A stretch of 64,000 bases of DNA from Tetragonia tetragonoides (Eukaryota; Streptophyta; Magnoliopsida; Caryophyllales; Aizoaceae): positions 27,350,501 through 27,414,500 of the forward strand of contig CM076146.1 in NCBI GenBank assembly GCA_038025085.1, read 5' to 3'. The notes under the pieces are model-generated. The model ran no database searches. It was not told where the DNA came from and saw nothing but the letters and a program-made list of their open reading frames with translations. The first letter of the stretch is position 1. Each line of letters starts with the position of its first letter. Positions 22,226-34,687 of this stretch are shown here, piece after piece. Both the position numbers and the translations under genes were made by a program.

Positions 22226-23501
22226 CAGGGACGGACCTAGGCTTAGGGGTATGGTGTCAGTTGACCCCATACTTTTTAAAATTTTACCACGCTTAAAGGA
22301 AAGTATTCAAGCTAAATATCTAGTTTCATGACTATTGCACCCATACCTTTTTCTTAGTATTTACTATGAACTCATATAAAATATACAAAGATGATGCATA
22401 AAGGAAGGGTAAACTAGGAAAGTCAGAAGAGAACTGTAAAAGTAATCTGCTCCACGTGAAGTAGCAGACCGCCAGACCCAACTCTCAATGAATGATAACA
22501 GTCTTCTTTTCTGAAATACAAACTGACGCACACACCCTCTCTCTCTTGTTAGCCCCCTTGTTTTCTCTCTCTTCATTGATCTCCTTCTCTTTCGCTACGG
22601 TGTCCTCGGCGTAGTTCAAGATGGCTGAACCCCCATGACCTCCGAGATAAATAATTATGAAGAAGTAGATGAAGATGAAATTCAGCGTTAAGAGATCAAA
22701 GAATTTGATAAACATAGAAGGGAGGTTTCAGATCACTAGAAATGATGAAGGTTTTGAATGATTGATTAACTTTTCTTAATTATTAGATATTGCTGCTACT
22801 CTATTTCTCTCTTGGTTCAGTTAGTTGAGTGGATGGGAATTTGAGTGGGGAGTTTTGGGTTTATTTCATATGTTAGCTTGTTTATCTAAGAGTGAAATAT
22901 GCATTTCAAGTTTCAACTGTACAAAGTAATAAAAGTTTTGTCTTTTAGCAACAAAAAAAACCAAACTTATGAATCCTATGAAATATTTTTATTTATTTAT
23001 TATTATTTATTGTTATTGAGTTCTAATGAAATACGTTGTCCGTCTCATGAAAATGTTCACACTAGTTTTTTTACGGTCTTTAAGACAATACTTTAACCGC
23101 TAATAATGACAAATATATGAATATATAAATTATAAAATTATGATTTGTCGAAAATACTATTTTAAATGAATCCAACAAAGTATTTTTACATTATAAATCT
23201 TTATATATTTTGACATATTTATGGTCAAAGTTTGTAAAATTTGACCTTGAAAAAACTAGTGTGAACATTTTCATGAGATGGAGGAAGTACTAGGGTATAG
23301 GGATTAGTAGTATTCTCTTCGTTGTTATTAAGTTATACTAGCATTTAGCAATTAGGAGAAAAGGAAAGACACATTGGTGAAAGGCCAATGTGTCTTAAAA
23401 AAGACTAAAATAAAAATATAGTGGACCGTACAACCCGAATATGTTATAGGTTTTGAGAAGTCGTATTTGCACCTATATTAAAAAAATTCTGGATTCACCA
23501 C
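22226..23501. mobile_element. non-autonomous TIR element inserted in the dispersed repeat
   Basis: A perfect 10-bp duplication TGCACCCAAG flanks it (22216-22225 and 23502-23511). The left end CAGGGACGGACCTAGG and the right end CTGGATTCACCAC are only weakly inverted. The target length suggests a Mutator-like or hAT-like element. It has no transposase. It includes a leader-like CT-rich stretch (22500-22600), like the element at 16770-17797, and a Stowaway MITE. Confidence 0.65.
23032..23290. mobile_element. Stowaway-type MITE
   Basis: About 258 bp with TA at both ends and long inverted ends sharing TCTCATGAAAATGTTCACAC and then TAGTTTTTT. The outer bases fit the CTCCCTCC-type Stowaway start only loosely. 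No coding capacity. Confidence 0.8.
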
Positions 23502-24009
23502 TGCACCCAAGAAAATAATAATATATGCAAAGTGTTTCTTTAGTGTTCTACTTTGGAGATAACATTTGCAGATTATATTTTGTTTCTGTACTTCTTAATT
23601 TCTTATATACGCATCTATGAAATCATTTTTACACAAAAAATTAATTTGACAAGAATTTTGACAGACTTGATTTTTTATTTTGTATATCGTCTATACAAAT
23701 TCTTATATGAGATTGTCTCAACAAAAGACTCATTGTCTCGTCTATACCATGAAAACATTAATAATATGTCCACGGTTAAATAGGGTGGGAAATATCCTCT
23801 GCACCACAATGAACTCAGATCAAATATTTTCAATGGTGGTCGGATTGACTCTTTCAAGGTTATGGGCAGGGAAACAACATTATCATCCCTCTTAAGCACA
23901 TGAGACTAAATAAATAACACACTCAAGAAACAACACACACACTAGCAACATCATCTAACACGACCATTTAACGAAACAATCAAAATACTTATATAACGCT
24001 TCTTTAAAG

Positions 24010-24390
24010 CTATACACGGAGTTTCTTGCTGCTTTTGCTGCTCTGCGTGGATTGTTCATTGCACAGGAAAAAGGATTTGTGCGAGTCATCCTTGAGGTGG
24101 ATTCTAAAGTGGTGCTTCGCGCGTTCCGTGAGGACCCATCCCCATGGAACCCCAATTATTTCCTGATACTTCAATGCATAGCGTTGCTTGTTAATGAAGA
24201 GTGGGAAGTTCGAGTTCGCAATGTCTACCGAGAAGTCAACTATATATGCTGCAAATTTTTAACCATAGTTTTAGTAGCTCTAGCAATTTTTGCATTTTTG
24301 ATTAACCCGCATGAGGGTCTTTGCTCCATTTTGTTTGATGATAATGTAAGTCGTACTCGACCACGCACTATTGCTATTCAATTTATAATG
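24010..24390 (+). pseudogene. LINE RNase H (RVT_3) fragment
   Basis: The frame reads EFLAAFAALRGLFIAQEKGF, then VRVILEVDSKVVLRAF with the EVDS motif in the place of the catalytic Asp, then VRVRNVYREVNYICCKFL and a tail with NPHEGLCSILFDDN. This matches the second half of the RNase H domain in plant LINEs. The HxxREvN motif is altered (YREVN). No upstream RT or zinc-binding domain is nearby and no poly(A) tail is evident. A decayed fragment. Confidence 0.75.
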
Positions 24391-24424
24391 CTTCACCCAC
24401 CATTTCACCAAAAAACCAAACAAA

Positions 24425-25015
24425 CTATACACGGTGTAAGTGTTGTGGAAAGCTACCAAACAGAGCTACAACTTTCGTGTTTTACGTTTTTGCCAATTCC
24501 AAGCGCAAGACGGTACAAAATGTGCCAAAAGGCAAAAACGGCCAACCAGGGGAAAACGGTCTAGGCCATTTTTGGGTTATTTGGCCCAATTTCATGCCCG
24601 CTCGCGCATGGGATATAAATACCCCTTTTTGTAGGGAATCCCTATCTTATGCTACCTTATTCTAGCCTAGTTTTACTAGGAATTCTTGATAGTTTTTCTC
24701 AAATAGTGAGAGATAATGATAAATATTAATAATTAGTGAAAATATTCTCTTCAATCTTGAATATTGGCTGTAACTTTTCTCTCTCCTCTCTCTCAATAAA
24801 TATTTGCAAAGTTATAATCTTGGGATCCAATTGGGACCTCAGCCGGCCAACCAGGTGAAAACGGTCTAGGCCATTTTTGGATTATTTGGCCCAGTTTGAT
24901 GCCCGCGATAATGATAAATATTAATAATTAGTGAAAATGTTCTCTTTAATCTTGAAATATTGGCTGTAACTTTTCTCTCTCCTCTCTCTCAATAAATATT
25001 TGCAAAGTTAGAGAC
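24425..25015 (+). repeat. LTR-like fragment with partial tandem duplication
   Basis: GAAAACGGTCTAGGCCATTT at 24551 recurs at 24854, and GATAATGATAAATATTAATA through CAATAAATATTTGCAAAGTT at 24713-24822 recurs at 24906-25012. The first copy keeps about 110 bp with a TATA box (GATATAAATACCCC near 24611). The second copy lacks it. The start (GCTACAACTTTCGTGTTTTACG near 24466) resembles LTRs of Tat/Ogre-type elements, from memory only. Confidence 0.7.
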
Positions 25016-25044
25016 CTCAGCCGAGGAAGCCACATATATACACT

Positions 25045-25440
25045 GACGAGCGGGCAGTTGTCATTGCACTGTGAAACCAGCCTCATGGGCTAACCCGCTA
25101 CTTTAGGGCCCAAGAAGCCCAGGCTTTCGCCAAAGTCCCATGGACCAACCTTCCAAGATCCGGCCCCAAGCTCGGCGAACAGCTGTTGTTTGGCAGAGTT
25201 TATTAAGTTGAGAAAATTTTGGTTATTGTTCGATGTGGGACTTTACATGCACATCTCATTTTTTGATGTCAACACAACATAGTATATGCAAAAAGCGTTC
25301 CACTTTGGAGATAAAATTGTGTTTTGTTTTTGTTTTGTTCCTGTACTTGTTATACACACATCTATAAAATGGTTTTTTTACCAAGAAGATTAATTAGATT
25401 TAGACGAGAATTTTGCTAACTTAATTTGTGAGCTAGAACA
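25045..25440. repeat. dispersed repeat, copy 2
   Basis: The uninterrupted partner of 21860-22225 plus 23502-23680. It shows that the TIR element at 22226 inserted after the repeat family spread. Confidence 0.7.
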
Positions 25441-27986
25441 AATTGAATTGTTTTTGTTGAGGCCAATAGAAGCTATTCTTGTTTGGATTCTAAAGATTGA
25501 ATAAAGTAGTGTGTACTAAGTTTTTGAACTACAAATCATTATCCGAGTAGAAGAAGGATCAAACTGAAAAAACTTGTGACTTGATGTGAAATTTTGCTTA
25601 TGGTGTATCTAGATATTCACATCTAACATGCCATTGAAATCCTTGAGATGTAGGGATGTATAATTTGAAATTCTCCAATTTTAAAGGTTTAAGAAAGGTC
25701 AAATTGGATGAGTTCCAACTTAGGCATTTAAGAATAAATTCACCTCAAATACATTTTTTCACATTTAATTACCCAAATACACTATACACATTGGATTCTT
25801 TTGTTGAGATAAAAAAAAAACATTAGTGATAGATTTTTATTTTTTCGACTAGAATAGATAGTAGATTTGATCCTATAATTTGTATTCTTTTTTTTTTTTT
25901 GTGGGTATAGTGCGAACAGGCTTGCAATTGCACACGTTCCATCTATCACTTATACTGGAGAGTAGATGTTAGAGATTATTTTTAAAGATTACTCATTGTT
26001 CTTCTCCAGTGTGTCATGGTCATTCTCCATGCTCAAATCAAGACCTGGTAAATGGATTGATTATGTAGGGTTCCTGTTGAGTACATTGGGTCGCTTAATA
26101 TGGAGTTAGTCATTGTTTCTAAACAAATTTTATCTCATAAATTTCAAATTGGGTTCGGGTCATAATCATATTGAAATTGGGTCGTTCATCATGTCGAGTC
26201 TGATTTTGCCAACAATTTAAAATTTAAACCACAAAACTATAAGGGAAGAAAAGTTGAGGGAGAAAGAAAAAGATCTGATCTAACTTTTCAGTGAGTCATG
26301 GTCTTTCTCCATGCTCAAATGCATGTATTTAAATCAAAAATGCAAAAAGGAAAATGTGACTTTGGAGTCCTTGGTAGGTAGTCCATCACAAGAGCCAGAG
26401 GGAATATCTTTAGCTAATAAGTGATCCTTTGAACTCAAAAGGTGATTGACTTACTTATAAATAAGTTATAACTCTAAGTCATGGATTTTTAAGCCTACTG
26501 AAAAGCGCCTATACAAATTAATAAGTGAAATACACATTGATAGTGTTAAGTAGGTATTCTTTAACCACGCTCAAAGAAAAGCGTGAGAAAATGATCTTTT
26601 GGAACATTATTATTGATAGCCACATCACAAAAAATTGAACCAATATAATTCTTACAAGTGTTAATGTCTTTATGTCATTTAATCTTATGTCATTGGTACA
26701 ACAGACAGAACAAAGACCAATCCTAGACATCCTTGGATAAAGATAAGTGGTTCCTTAGACCTTAAGCCGCAACATGCATCCTTTATTTATTATCACCAAA
26801 AGCTTCCTTGACATGGTTTTGTTTTTAACTTGGCCAAATCTTCAGACACACTCCTGACCTTTTTCATAATTATGTTCTACCCATATCACCAGGAGCCTAC
26901 ACTGCACTAATGCACTCCAGCATTCATGTGTATGGGACAAAAGAATTTGTAGTGCCCTTATTTGTTTTCTAGCCAATATTTTTGTTCTTTTCCTACCGAC
27001 CTAACAACATTTGCTTTGACAATTGACATTCCTTAGCTATTCATACGTTCTTTTTTCCGGACTGAATTGAATTTAGCTAAGTTATCAATTATTCAATAAA
27101 TTGAAAAAAACACACCCTACTTCCAGTTCTACTGCCAAAAGACCATGTGTCCATGCATAAACCAGGAAGATCAATTAAATATCGAAACCAAAACATTCAC
27201 GCATGTATAACTAAAGTCCGTTCCTTTGATCTTTTGATTTTGATGACCCTAATTGACGGAGTCAACTTACTATGTGCACAAACAAAAACAAATCAAAGAA
27301 GAATATGTAGAAGTACTAATAAAGAAAGAAAAAAGTCACCAATATGAATTTGGCTTGAATAGTTCACTTCACTTTGGTGCATCATATCATATGAAATGAG
27401 TATATAGGTACTAGTTTTTGAAAATTGAGAGGACGGTATTCCTTATTACTACTCGAACATTTCTTGATTCTTATAGGTAGTTACTATTACAATCAAACGA
27501 TTTGTTATCGAGATAAACAATATCAAACAATAGGCATTGTTATCTTTAAGCTCAATTAATCCATCATGCTTGTTACAAATGTAGCACACAAGGTGAAGTA
27601 CATGTCATGTGTCAAACCTAGATTTCTAATACAAATTTCGGAGACTTTCTTAACTAAACTAGCAGATATCCACATATTCAAAAAATATTGTAGACGGAGA
27701 CCTCGCTAACCAATTGAGTTCTAGTTATAACCTAGTTTTGTTGGCCTCACACCACCACCTTTAAAAAGAAGAAAAGGAGAGGCATTTTGCTTCCAAAGCT
27801 ATACATCAATGAAAATCAAAGACAAATGCTGAAGCAGGGAGCCAAACGCAAATCCCATGTGATATTTGATGTAAATTAGCATTTCCTTACTCTAAGAAAC
27901 CACCAAGAGCTCATCTTCTTTGAATATAACTTTAAAAAAAAAGGGGGGTAAATGATAAAGAAAAAGCTTTACATTAAGCACAATTT
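25441..27986. other. AT-rich spacer 3' of the OCTOPUS-like gene
   Basis: No gene or clear element. A short motif GTCATGGTCATTCTCCATGCTCAAAT near 26017 recurs as GTCATGGTCTTTCTCCATGC near 26286, a small local repeat. The last 100 bases before the gene's stop would hold its 3' UTR. Confidence 0.4.
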
Positions 27987-29285
27987 TCATGACCTGAAAC
28001 CAAATTGATGATCTTCATCATCTTTCCTCCTAGAACTTGTTTGATGCCTGAAAAACCATTTCCAAACCTTGTAACTTTTCTTGCATTTTCTCAATTCTCT
28101 CTCACTAACACTACTAATCCTACAAGATCCACCACCATTTTTAAACATCTCATGACCCAAAACATCTCCATTATTATTATTACCACCTCTAAAACCAAAT
28201 TCTTTAGTACTTGACATTCCTAATCCACCTCTTCTCAAAACAGGCACCTGATCTGATGAAGATGATAAATCATGAAGCTTCAAATCAATAAAAGCAGGAT
28301 CTTCATCACCACAGCTAATAAATTCACTCTCTTTCAAAGAAAAAATGTTCTTATTTGGACCAACAAACCCAGCATCATAATCAAAGTTACTAATTCTTGC
28401 TTCAGATTCACTAAAACAGCTCCTTTTAGCTGAATCTGACATGAAATTTGCACTGACACTTGATGCTCTAGCTGCAGATGAAGAAACAGGAAAACCACCA
28501 CTTTCTTCAGTACTATACTCATAAAATCCTCTGAAACTACAAAGTGATCTTGATCTTGAAACACCAACACACTGATCTGACATCATCCCAACACTCTTAT
28601 TCTCATCATTGTCATTTTCATTGTTGTTGTGTTTATGTTGATTGTGGTGTTTTTTGTCTCTCTTTTTTCTAAACAACCTCCCAATTTTCCAAAACCCACC
28701 ATTATTTCCACCTCCTGCAACTCTTTCACCAATCTGTCTCCTACCCATTTCAACACAAGTGCTGTTGCTTCTCCTAAGACTAACAAAATCATGATCATTA
28801 ACAAGAGGCTTATTGGGTTGTTGATTTTGATCAATTTTACCAGTTTTTGAAGAAGCAACAACAGATTCTAAACCTAACCCATTTTTGTCATTTTCAAGTA
28901 GAAAAGAAATTCTCCCTACACTTCCAACTTCAGCTGAAGAAGAGTTAGGGTTTGAAGAGATTTCTTCAGAACAAGAACAAGAAGAAAGTTTCTGTTCTCC
29001 ACATTCAGGACAAACAAGCTGAACTAAACGATCAGTGAGACAATAAGCACAGATCCCACCAGCTGATACTGAAGATGAAGATGGGTGTTTCTTACATGGG
29101 AATTCTAACATAATATTGTTGTTTTCACCATAGAAATTTTCCCCATTGTTGTTGTTGTTGTAATATGCTTCTAGCTCTCTTTTTCCCCTGTCTTTCATGG
29201 CTTTTCTAGCTTGATTTGGGGCTAAAGATTGAAACTTTGGACTAAATGAGGGTGGATATGAAATGGGTATTGCCAAATTTTGCAA
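27987..29285 (-). CDS. OCTOPUS-like / DUF740-like plant protein, 432 aa, single exon
   Basis: The intact ORF runs from ATG at 29285 to a stop at 27987. A second in-frame Met lies at residue 30 (MKDRGKRELEAYY). The N-terminal third holds a Cys/His cluster: C64, H67 (CKKHPSS), C79-C82 (CAYC), C92-C95 (CPEC), C103-C105 (CSC), followed by EVGSVGRISFLLEN. The middle is Ser/Asn-rich with a basic stretch near 204-220 (FRKKRDKKHHNQ). The C-terminus has YKVWKWFFRH. The CxxHPSSSSVGICAYCL...L..LVC..CGEQ.LSSCSC arrangement is like plant DUF740/OCTOPUS-related proteins, which are polar plasma-membrane proteins acting in phloem development. That assignment is tentative. The poly-Asn and Ser tracts are typical of disordered plant proteins. 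A long (CT)n tract precedes the start. Confidence 0.85.
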   Translation of the reverse strand: MQNLAIPISYPPSFSPKFQSLAPNQARKAMKDRGKRELEAYYNNNNNGENFYGENNNIMLEFPCKKHPSSSSVSAGGICAYCLTDRLVQLVCPECGEQKLSSCSCSEEISSNPNSSSAEVGSVGRISFLLENDKNGLGLESVVASSKTGKIDQNQQPNKPLVNDHDFVSLRRSNSTCVEMGRRQIGERVAGGGNNGGFWKIGRLFRKKRDKKHHNQHKHNNNENDNDENKSVGMMSDQCVGVSRSRSLCSFRGFYEYSTEESGGFPVSSSAARASSVSANFMSDSAKRSCFSESEARISNFDYDAGFVGPNKNIFSLKESEFISCGDEDPAFIDLKLHDLSSSSDQVPVLRRGGLGMSSTKEFGFRGGNNNNGDVLGHEMFKNGGGSCRISSVSERELRKCKKSYKVWKWFFRHQTSSRRKDDEDHQFGFRS

Positions 29286-29373
29286 ATATTAATGGGTTTT
29301 TGAGATACAAAGAAAGGGAGATGTTGGCTTTAAGAGAGGTGGAGAGAGAATTGCGTTAGCTTTACGTTATCTT

Positions 29374-29414
<41 letters not shown>

Positions 29415-29416
29415 GA

Positions 29417-29468
<52 letters not shown>

Positions 29469-29513
29469 GAGTGAGTGAGTGAGTGAGTGAGTGAGTGAGT
29501 GAGTGAGTGAGAG
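29374..29513 (-). promoter_or_regulatory. (GA)n/(GAGT)n tract in the leader or promoter of the OCTOPUS-like gene
   Basis: About 95 bp of GA units (29374-29470), then about 11 GAGT/GTGA units. In gene orientation this is a pyrimidine (CT)n tract 90-230 bp upstream of the start codon. Such CT patches are common in plant 5' UTRs and core promoters, and GAGA-binding BPC proteins can bind them. It is probably length-variable between individuals. Confidence 0.75.
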
Positions 29514-29839
29514 TGTGAAAGAGTGAGAGTGATGAGGCCTGCAGGTATTATTGTGTTGTAAGGGGAGAGAAGAAGGGAAGAGTGAATGTTATGAGGCAAA
29601 TTGAGTGAAGGAATGAAAGTATAATCAATTCCAAAACTGCATGCTCTGCTATTATTCACCCAACTTGTCATGAGGAGAAGATAAAGAAAAGAAAAGTCTT
29701 CTCTACTATCTTCTCCCCCTGTTTTTTTTTTTTTTTTTTTGGTAGCATTGGACCATTGTCTCAAACACCCCCATGTCCCTACCACCACTTTTCTTTTTGT
29801 TCTTTCACATGAAATTTGAATAAAATTGCCCAAGTTGTT

Positions 29840-30731
29840 AATTGAGTTGAGAACTATTCATATTGGCCAAATTATCAATTGAGTTTGAAACTATTCATAT
29901 TGGCTAAGCAAAAGGTCTTCGGTGAGTCCGACTCAAGGTGAGGCCCTTTCTATAACCAAGCATAACGTCATACTTGTTAGAGGGGGCCTCAAGGTGAGGC
30001 CGCCTCATACAAGTTTTTGTGTTGGCTAAGTTATCAATTGAGTTTTAATTTTTAATTAAATTTAGTTTAGTTCACCTCAATTCAGTCCAATTCAGTTAAC
30101 AATTCAGTAGAGTTCAGTTCAGTTTGATTTAATTAACAATTTAGTTCAGTTCAATTTAGTTTTTTCATACTGAAGAGATTGGAGTCTTACCCAGAAATTG
30201 GTTCAGTTCAGTGGTCTACTTTTTCACTCGCATATTAGTATTAAGTTTCGTTCAATTCGGTTAAGTTTCGTTCAATTCGGTTAAGTTTCGTTCAATTCGG
30301 TAGAGTTCAATTCAGTTCATTGGAGTTCATGAGTGAAGAAAAAAAACACACTCATATGAGTTTGAAGAGTCAACCAATTGTAAGTTTTGTTTAGAAAAAG
30401 GCATATTGCACTTGTAGGCCAATTAAGAAAAATCTAATATTTGTTGATTAACTGAATACTCCTATATGTTTAATCTCAAATTAGGCAATACAGGTTGATC
30501 TAGCGAATACTCTGGGATAGTATTCTCCTTCCATGAGGGTTAAACTTCTGATGAAAACAATGGTCAAACTAGGAACCAGAAAAATGTTCAATCTCAAATG
30601 AGGCTGACGTAATTGGAATCACTTACAAGAAATTGATCACTTAAGCACCTGGCTTACCACATAGCTTTGCTGTAAAAAATACTCTTGGTGATCCACAACA
30701 TCCACAAGCATGCACTATATCTATAGTGATG
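29840..30731. other. spacer with degenerate TTCAGTTCAG motifs
   Basis: Many short imperfect CAGTTCAGTT/CAATTCAG units occur at 30065-30320. A copy of the CCGCCTCATACAAGTTTTTG tail motif is near 29999. No coding signal. Confidence 0.5.
30241..30300 (+). repeat. 20-bp tandem repeat, three perfect copies
   Basis: TTAAGTTTCGTTCAATTCGG is repeated three times head to tail. Confidence 0.98.
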
Positions 30732-31096
30732 TACTCCTCCGATCCATGAAAATCTTGACGTTTGGAGAATATGACTAACATTAAGAAAAACATATTTTAG
30801 TATAAAAATTCCAAATTTACCCTTGAAAGAGTACATGAGGTATTAAGAGAGAAAAAATAATATTTTAGTGGGTATTTATTGTTTTCCTTGCATTTGTATT
30901 ACTTTCCTTACTTTTGTAGCTAGTGGTGTGAGAAATCTTTTTGTTTTTTTATTTCCTTTGCACATGGGGGTGAGAAGGTGGGAGGGGTAAAATAGTAAAG
31001 GGTGCTTAAATACATTACCGTATAAGAAAACGTAAAGATTTCCATGGTCCAAACATAAGTGAAAAGCGTAAAGATTTCCGTGGACCGGAGGGAGTA
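30732..31096. mobile_element. Stowaway-like MITE
   Basis: The ends TACTCCTCCGATCCATGAAA and, on the other strand, TACTCCCTCCGGTCCACGGA are inverted, with TA target bases. It is 365 bp. The right end carries a partial duplication: CGTAAAGATTTCC occurs twice within 50 bp. Confidence 0.8.
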
Positions 31097-32737
31097 CAAC
31101 TCAAAATTCAGTTTTTAGATTTGAGAAGGTGATTAGTACATGGTCATTGATGCACATTCGGGAAAAGGAGAAGGGAAAAAATAGTAATATAGCACAAAAT
31201 AAAGCAAGCTATCTATAATGGGGAACACAAGCACAATATATTTTTACAATGTGACACAATTTCCTTTTAAGACTAAAAAGGTTAACCACTGACAAGAATA
31301 ATGATGATTGAAGGTATCTCTAATAATTAGTATATATAATGCAAAAGCTTTGGGGGTGGTGTTTGAACTAGGGACCTCTTGTTCTGTTTCCTTGTTGAAG
31401 AGGAGAGCTTAGAAATAAAAAGTCTTTATTATCTTATCTATCAAAGTTCACTCCAATATTACTATTATAAAAAATTGTAATAATAATAATTTGACACCAG
31501 TTTGGGAATTGCCATAGCCCGTGGGGTAAGTTTTTTTCTTCAATTTATACGGACAAGCTAAAAAAAAAACTTTTTTAAAACTGTATTTTCGTAAATTTGG
31601 TGGTACGAGGGTCACGTTTAAGTAAAACAAGGATCGTGGTTCATAATAATTGCCCCTTACATTTCTAAATAGTGAACCATTTTATTATAAGATGGTCTTA
31701 TACAATACTTGCTTAATAATTTATCCACATATGGAAAATATACATTTTCACTTATATACTCCACGAAAATTTCTTCTAAATTAGGGAAAGAGATCAAATT
31801 TTAACCAAAAATTTTCAAGGAAATATTATGTCCAACCAAAGATAAATATGAGAAAAACAACAACGGAAGAACGGAAATCCAAACAAATTTTAAAATGCTA
31901 ATTTATAGTGTAGTGTATTATATATTTGATATTCTTTTAAATATCACAATCTCGGTCCAGTTTTGCAACATATATTTTCTCTCAAATATATTATTATCAA
32001 TTTACAATATATTTTTATCTCTCACATATTACTATTTAGTCATGTCCATTTCAATGGCTTTAGTTGAAAAAAACACTACCTAAGTCCTTAAAAGTTATAA
32101 TTTTGAGAACTTATTGATAATAATCAATTATTCTACTTAATTATAAAAAAAAAATCAATTATTCTACTTTCATTATTTTCAAACATATGCTAGAATCATA
32201 TTTGAAAAATGCGCATAATCATCAACTAGAAGGGGTCCTTACTTATTAGTGTAAAGAAAATCATACACCAATGGGCCTAGTAATAAAAACTAAAGTTCTT
32301 AGTATGTTTGATCCGATGTTCTATTCCACTTCCTTCGAAGGATTAACTTTTTCGTATAGTGAACCAAAAACTGTCAAAACAAGTCCCTAAAGTGTACCAA
32401 AGTGCACCCTAAGAAGAAAAGTGGGGCAAAATAGCAACGGAAACACACCTAAAGTGTATGGACCCATTATCTTTTCTCATTAACTATGTAGCCTACTAAC
32501 TTTGTCCTTTTTATTTTGCTCTTTCGTCTTTGCTCTTTGCATCTATTAAAGTAATTCTACAATCTCCGTCTAGGTTCTTGATTTTCTTATGCAATATATA
32601 GCATATCTGCATATGTGTTTAAGGTAACCTAAATATTTTTTTGAGCATATTTTATGTGACATCAACTCAGACACTTTCGATTTAATAGGATTACTTTTTA
32701 TGGATAATAATTTTTATTTCAACTAATTATCGTTTTA
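31097..32737. other. AT-rich spacer
   Basis: No gene, RNA or element that I can support. Confidence 0.4.
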
Positions 32738-32853
32738 GGCCCTATTCTTTTCAGCGTTTCCATGCTGCATTCCGTTCCGTTCCGTTCCGCGTCACACTGT
32801 AATTTCCGTTCCGTTCCGTTCCGCACATAATTTCCGTTCCGTTCCGTAGACTG

Positions 32854-32971
<118 letters not shown>

Positions 32972-33514
32972 GGTAGAATTTGCTTTTAAAAAAATATCAC
33001 ATAGCTAGTGAAGAGTTGTTGCTATGATATAGACGGGTCACAAATTTGATAGCACCATTTATCAGGAACTTGCATAAATATATCAAATCTTTAAGGCCCT
33101 ATTCTCGTCAACAGAATGATGTGGGACGGTGAAGAACGGAGCGGAATGGAAATTGCAGCGCGGTGTGGAACGGAATGAAAATTGCACAGCGGGACGGAAT
33201 GAAATAATAAATATAACTTGTGTGGTACGGAACGGAAATTACGGTGATGTGCAAAACGGAACGAAAATTGCAGCGCGATGTGGAACGGAACGAAATGCAG
33301 CATAGAAACGACGAAAAGAACAGGGCCTAAGTAGAAGAATAATTATTTAGTTTTATAAAAATTGCTACCTAATAATAACAATAATTAAAAAATACAAAAA
33401 TTTATATGAGGTGACTTTATATATGAGACATGATTACCTATAAGCAAAAACGTGGTAACGTACATGAAAAAATGCAATATTATCTGAGTTTAATAATAAT
33501 CATTATTTGCTAGC

Positions 33515-33614
<100 letters not shown>

Positions 33615-33731
33615 CGATTTTGTTCAATTCCGTCCAGCACTTGCAATTTTCGTTCCGTTCCATTTCGCACTGCACTATAATTTCTGTTCCGTTCCGTTCT
33701 TCACCGTTCTGTTGAAGAGAACATGGCCTTA

Positions 33732-33890
33732 GTCAATGAGGTCTTGGTCTAGTGGTTAAGATTGAGGCCATGTGTACATCAGGTTGCAAGTTTGAATCCC
33801 CTCATCCCCGTTATATGTAAATTTACTGTACTGACCTCTATGTACCTTCATGGGACAAAATAAACTAATAATCATCTTACCAAAAATTAA
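33732..33890 (+). mobile_element. tRNA-derived SINE
   Basis: It has an A-box-like TGGTCTAGTGGTTAAG near 33749 and a B-box-like GGTTGCAAGTTTGAATCCC near 33783, spaced as in tRNA heads. A body of about 70 bp follows, ending near the A/T-rich AAAATAAACTAATAATC. No cloverleaf forms, so it is not a tRNA gene. Confidence 0.7.
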
Positions 33891-34227
33891 AATAAAATCT
33901 TCTTAAACAATTTTTTGTAATTTTTTAAGTGTTTTTAAAAAAAAATGGCAATACAAAGGGAATTAAAATTAAATCAGTCGGTGGTGAAAGTAACATAAGA
34001 TGGAGAAGGAAAGCGGGAGTGCGGTACTTGGATTGAGGCCGCTTTGGTCCATTCGTGGGAGATCTTTAATGTCACTTTCCTGTGGATCTTCAGCACGTGT
34101 CCCATGACATCATTATTTCCTTACGACCCTACATTCTCACTCTTTGTACGTGCTACAAAGTTTCGTATGGCTAGTATTGGCTACCTTGGTATAAATGTAT
34201 AATACTCTTCTCTCCCAAATAAATGTT
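33891..34227. other. short spacer
   Basis: No element or gene. An ABRE-like CACGTG is near 34095. No transcription unit could be tied to it. Confidence 0.35.
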
Positions 34228-34468
34228 TACTCCATTCGTCCCAAATAAATGGTTACAGTTGCTTTTTAAATGTCAAAGTTCGTAAATTTTGACCATAAAT
34301 CTTCAGTAATGTAAAAATACTATTGCATATACATCTTAAATAGTACTTTTGGAAAATCATAATTTTATGATTTATATATTCATATAATTACATTTATTTA
34401 CGATCAAAGTGGTGCATTGAAGACCGTGAAAAAGCAACTGTAACTATTTGTCTGAGACAAAAGGAGTA
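34228..34468. mobile_element. Stowaway MITE
   Basis: 241 bp, starting TACTCCATTCGTCCCAAATA and ending AGACAAAAGGAGTA. The inverted ends also share AGTTACAGTTGCTTTT-type sequence, with TA targets at both ends. Confidence 0.85.
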
Positions 34469-34546
34469 TATTGTTTCCGTATTGAAAGTTGGAACCAATT
34501 TAACTTAAACTTTTTAGGACTAATCTTGACTTAAAGTGCTTAGGCG

Positions 34547-34687
<141 letters not shown>

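Larger units (their letters stand above)
21860..23680. repeat. dispersed repeat, copy 1, split by a TIR element
   Basis: Bases 21860-22225 and 23502-23680 together match 25045-25440 in order: TTGTCATTGCTCTGTGAAACC, CCAGGCTTTAGCC, AAGATCCGGCCCA, CGATGTGGGACA, then TATATGCAAAG, CTACTTTGGAGATAA and TTGTTTCTGTACTT. It is probably part of an LTR or other non-coding element. It is interrupted at 22225/23502 by the 1.28 kb TIR element. Confidence 0.7.

Noticed and set aside
29372..29833. 153-codon minus-strand ORF upstream of the OCTOPUS-like gene
   Set aside because: Half of it is Ser/Leu from the (CT)n tract and His/Ser/Leu/Thr from the tetranucleotide repeat; no family features.
33745..33800. 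tRNA gene
   Set aside because: A and B boxes are present but no cloverleaf stems form; it is a SINE head.
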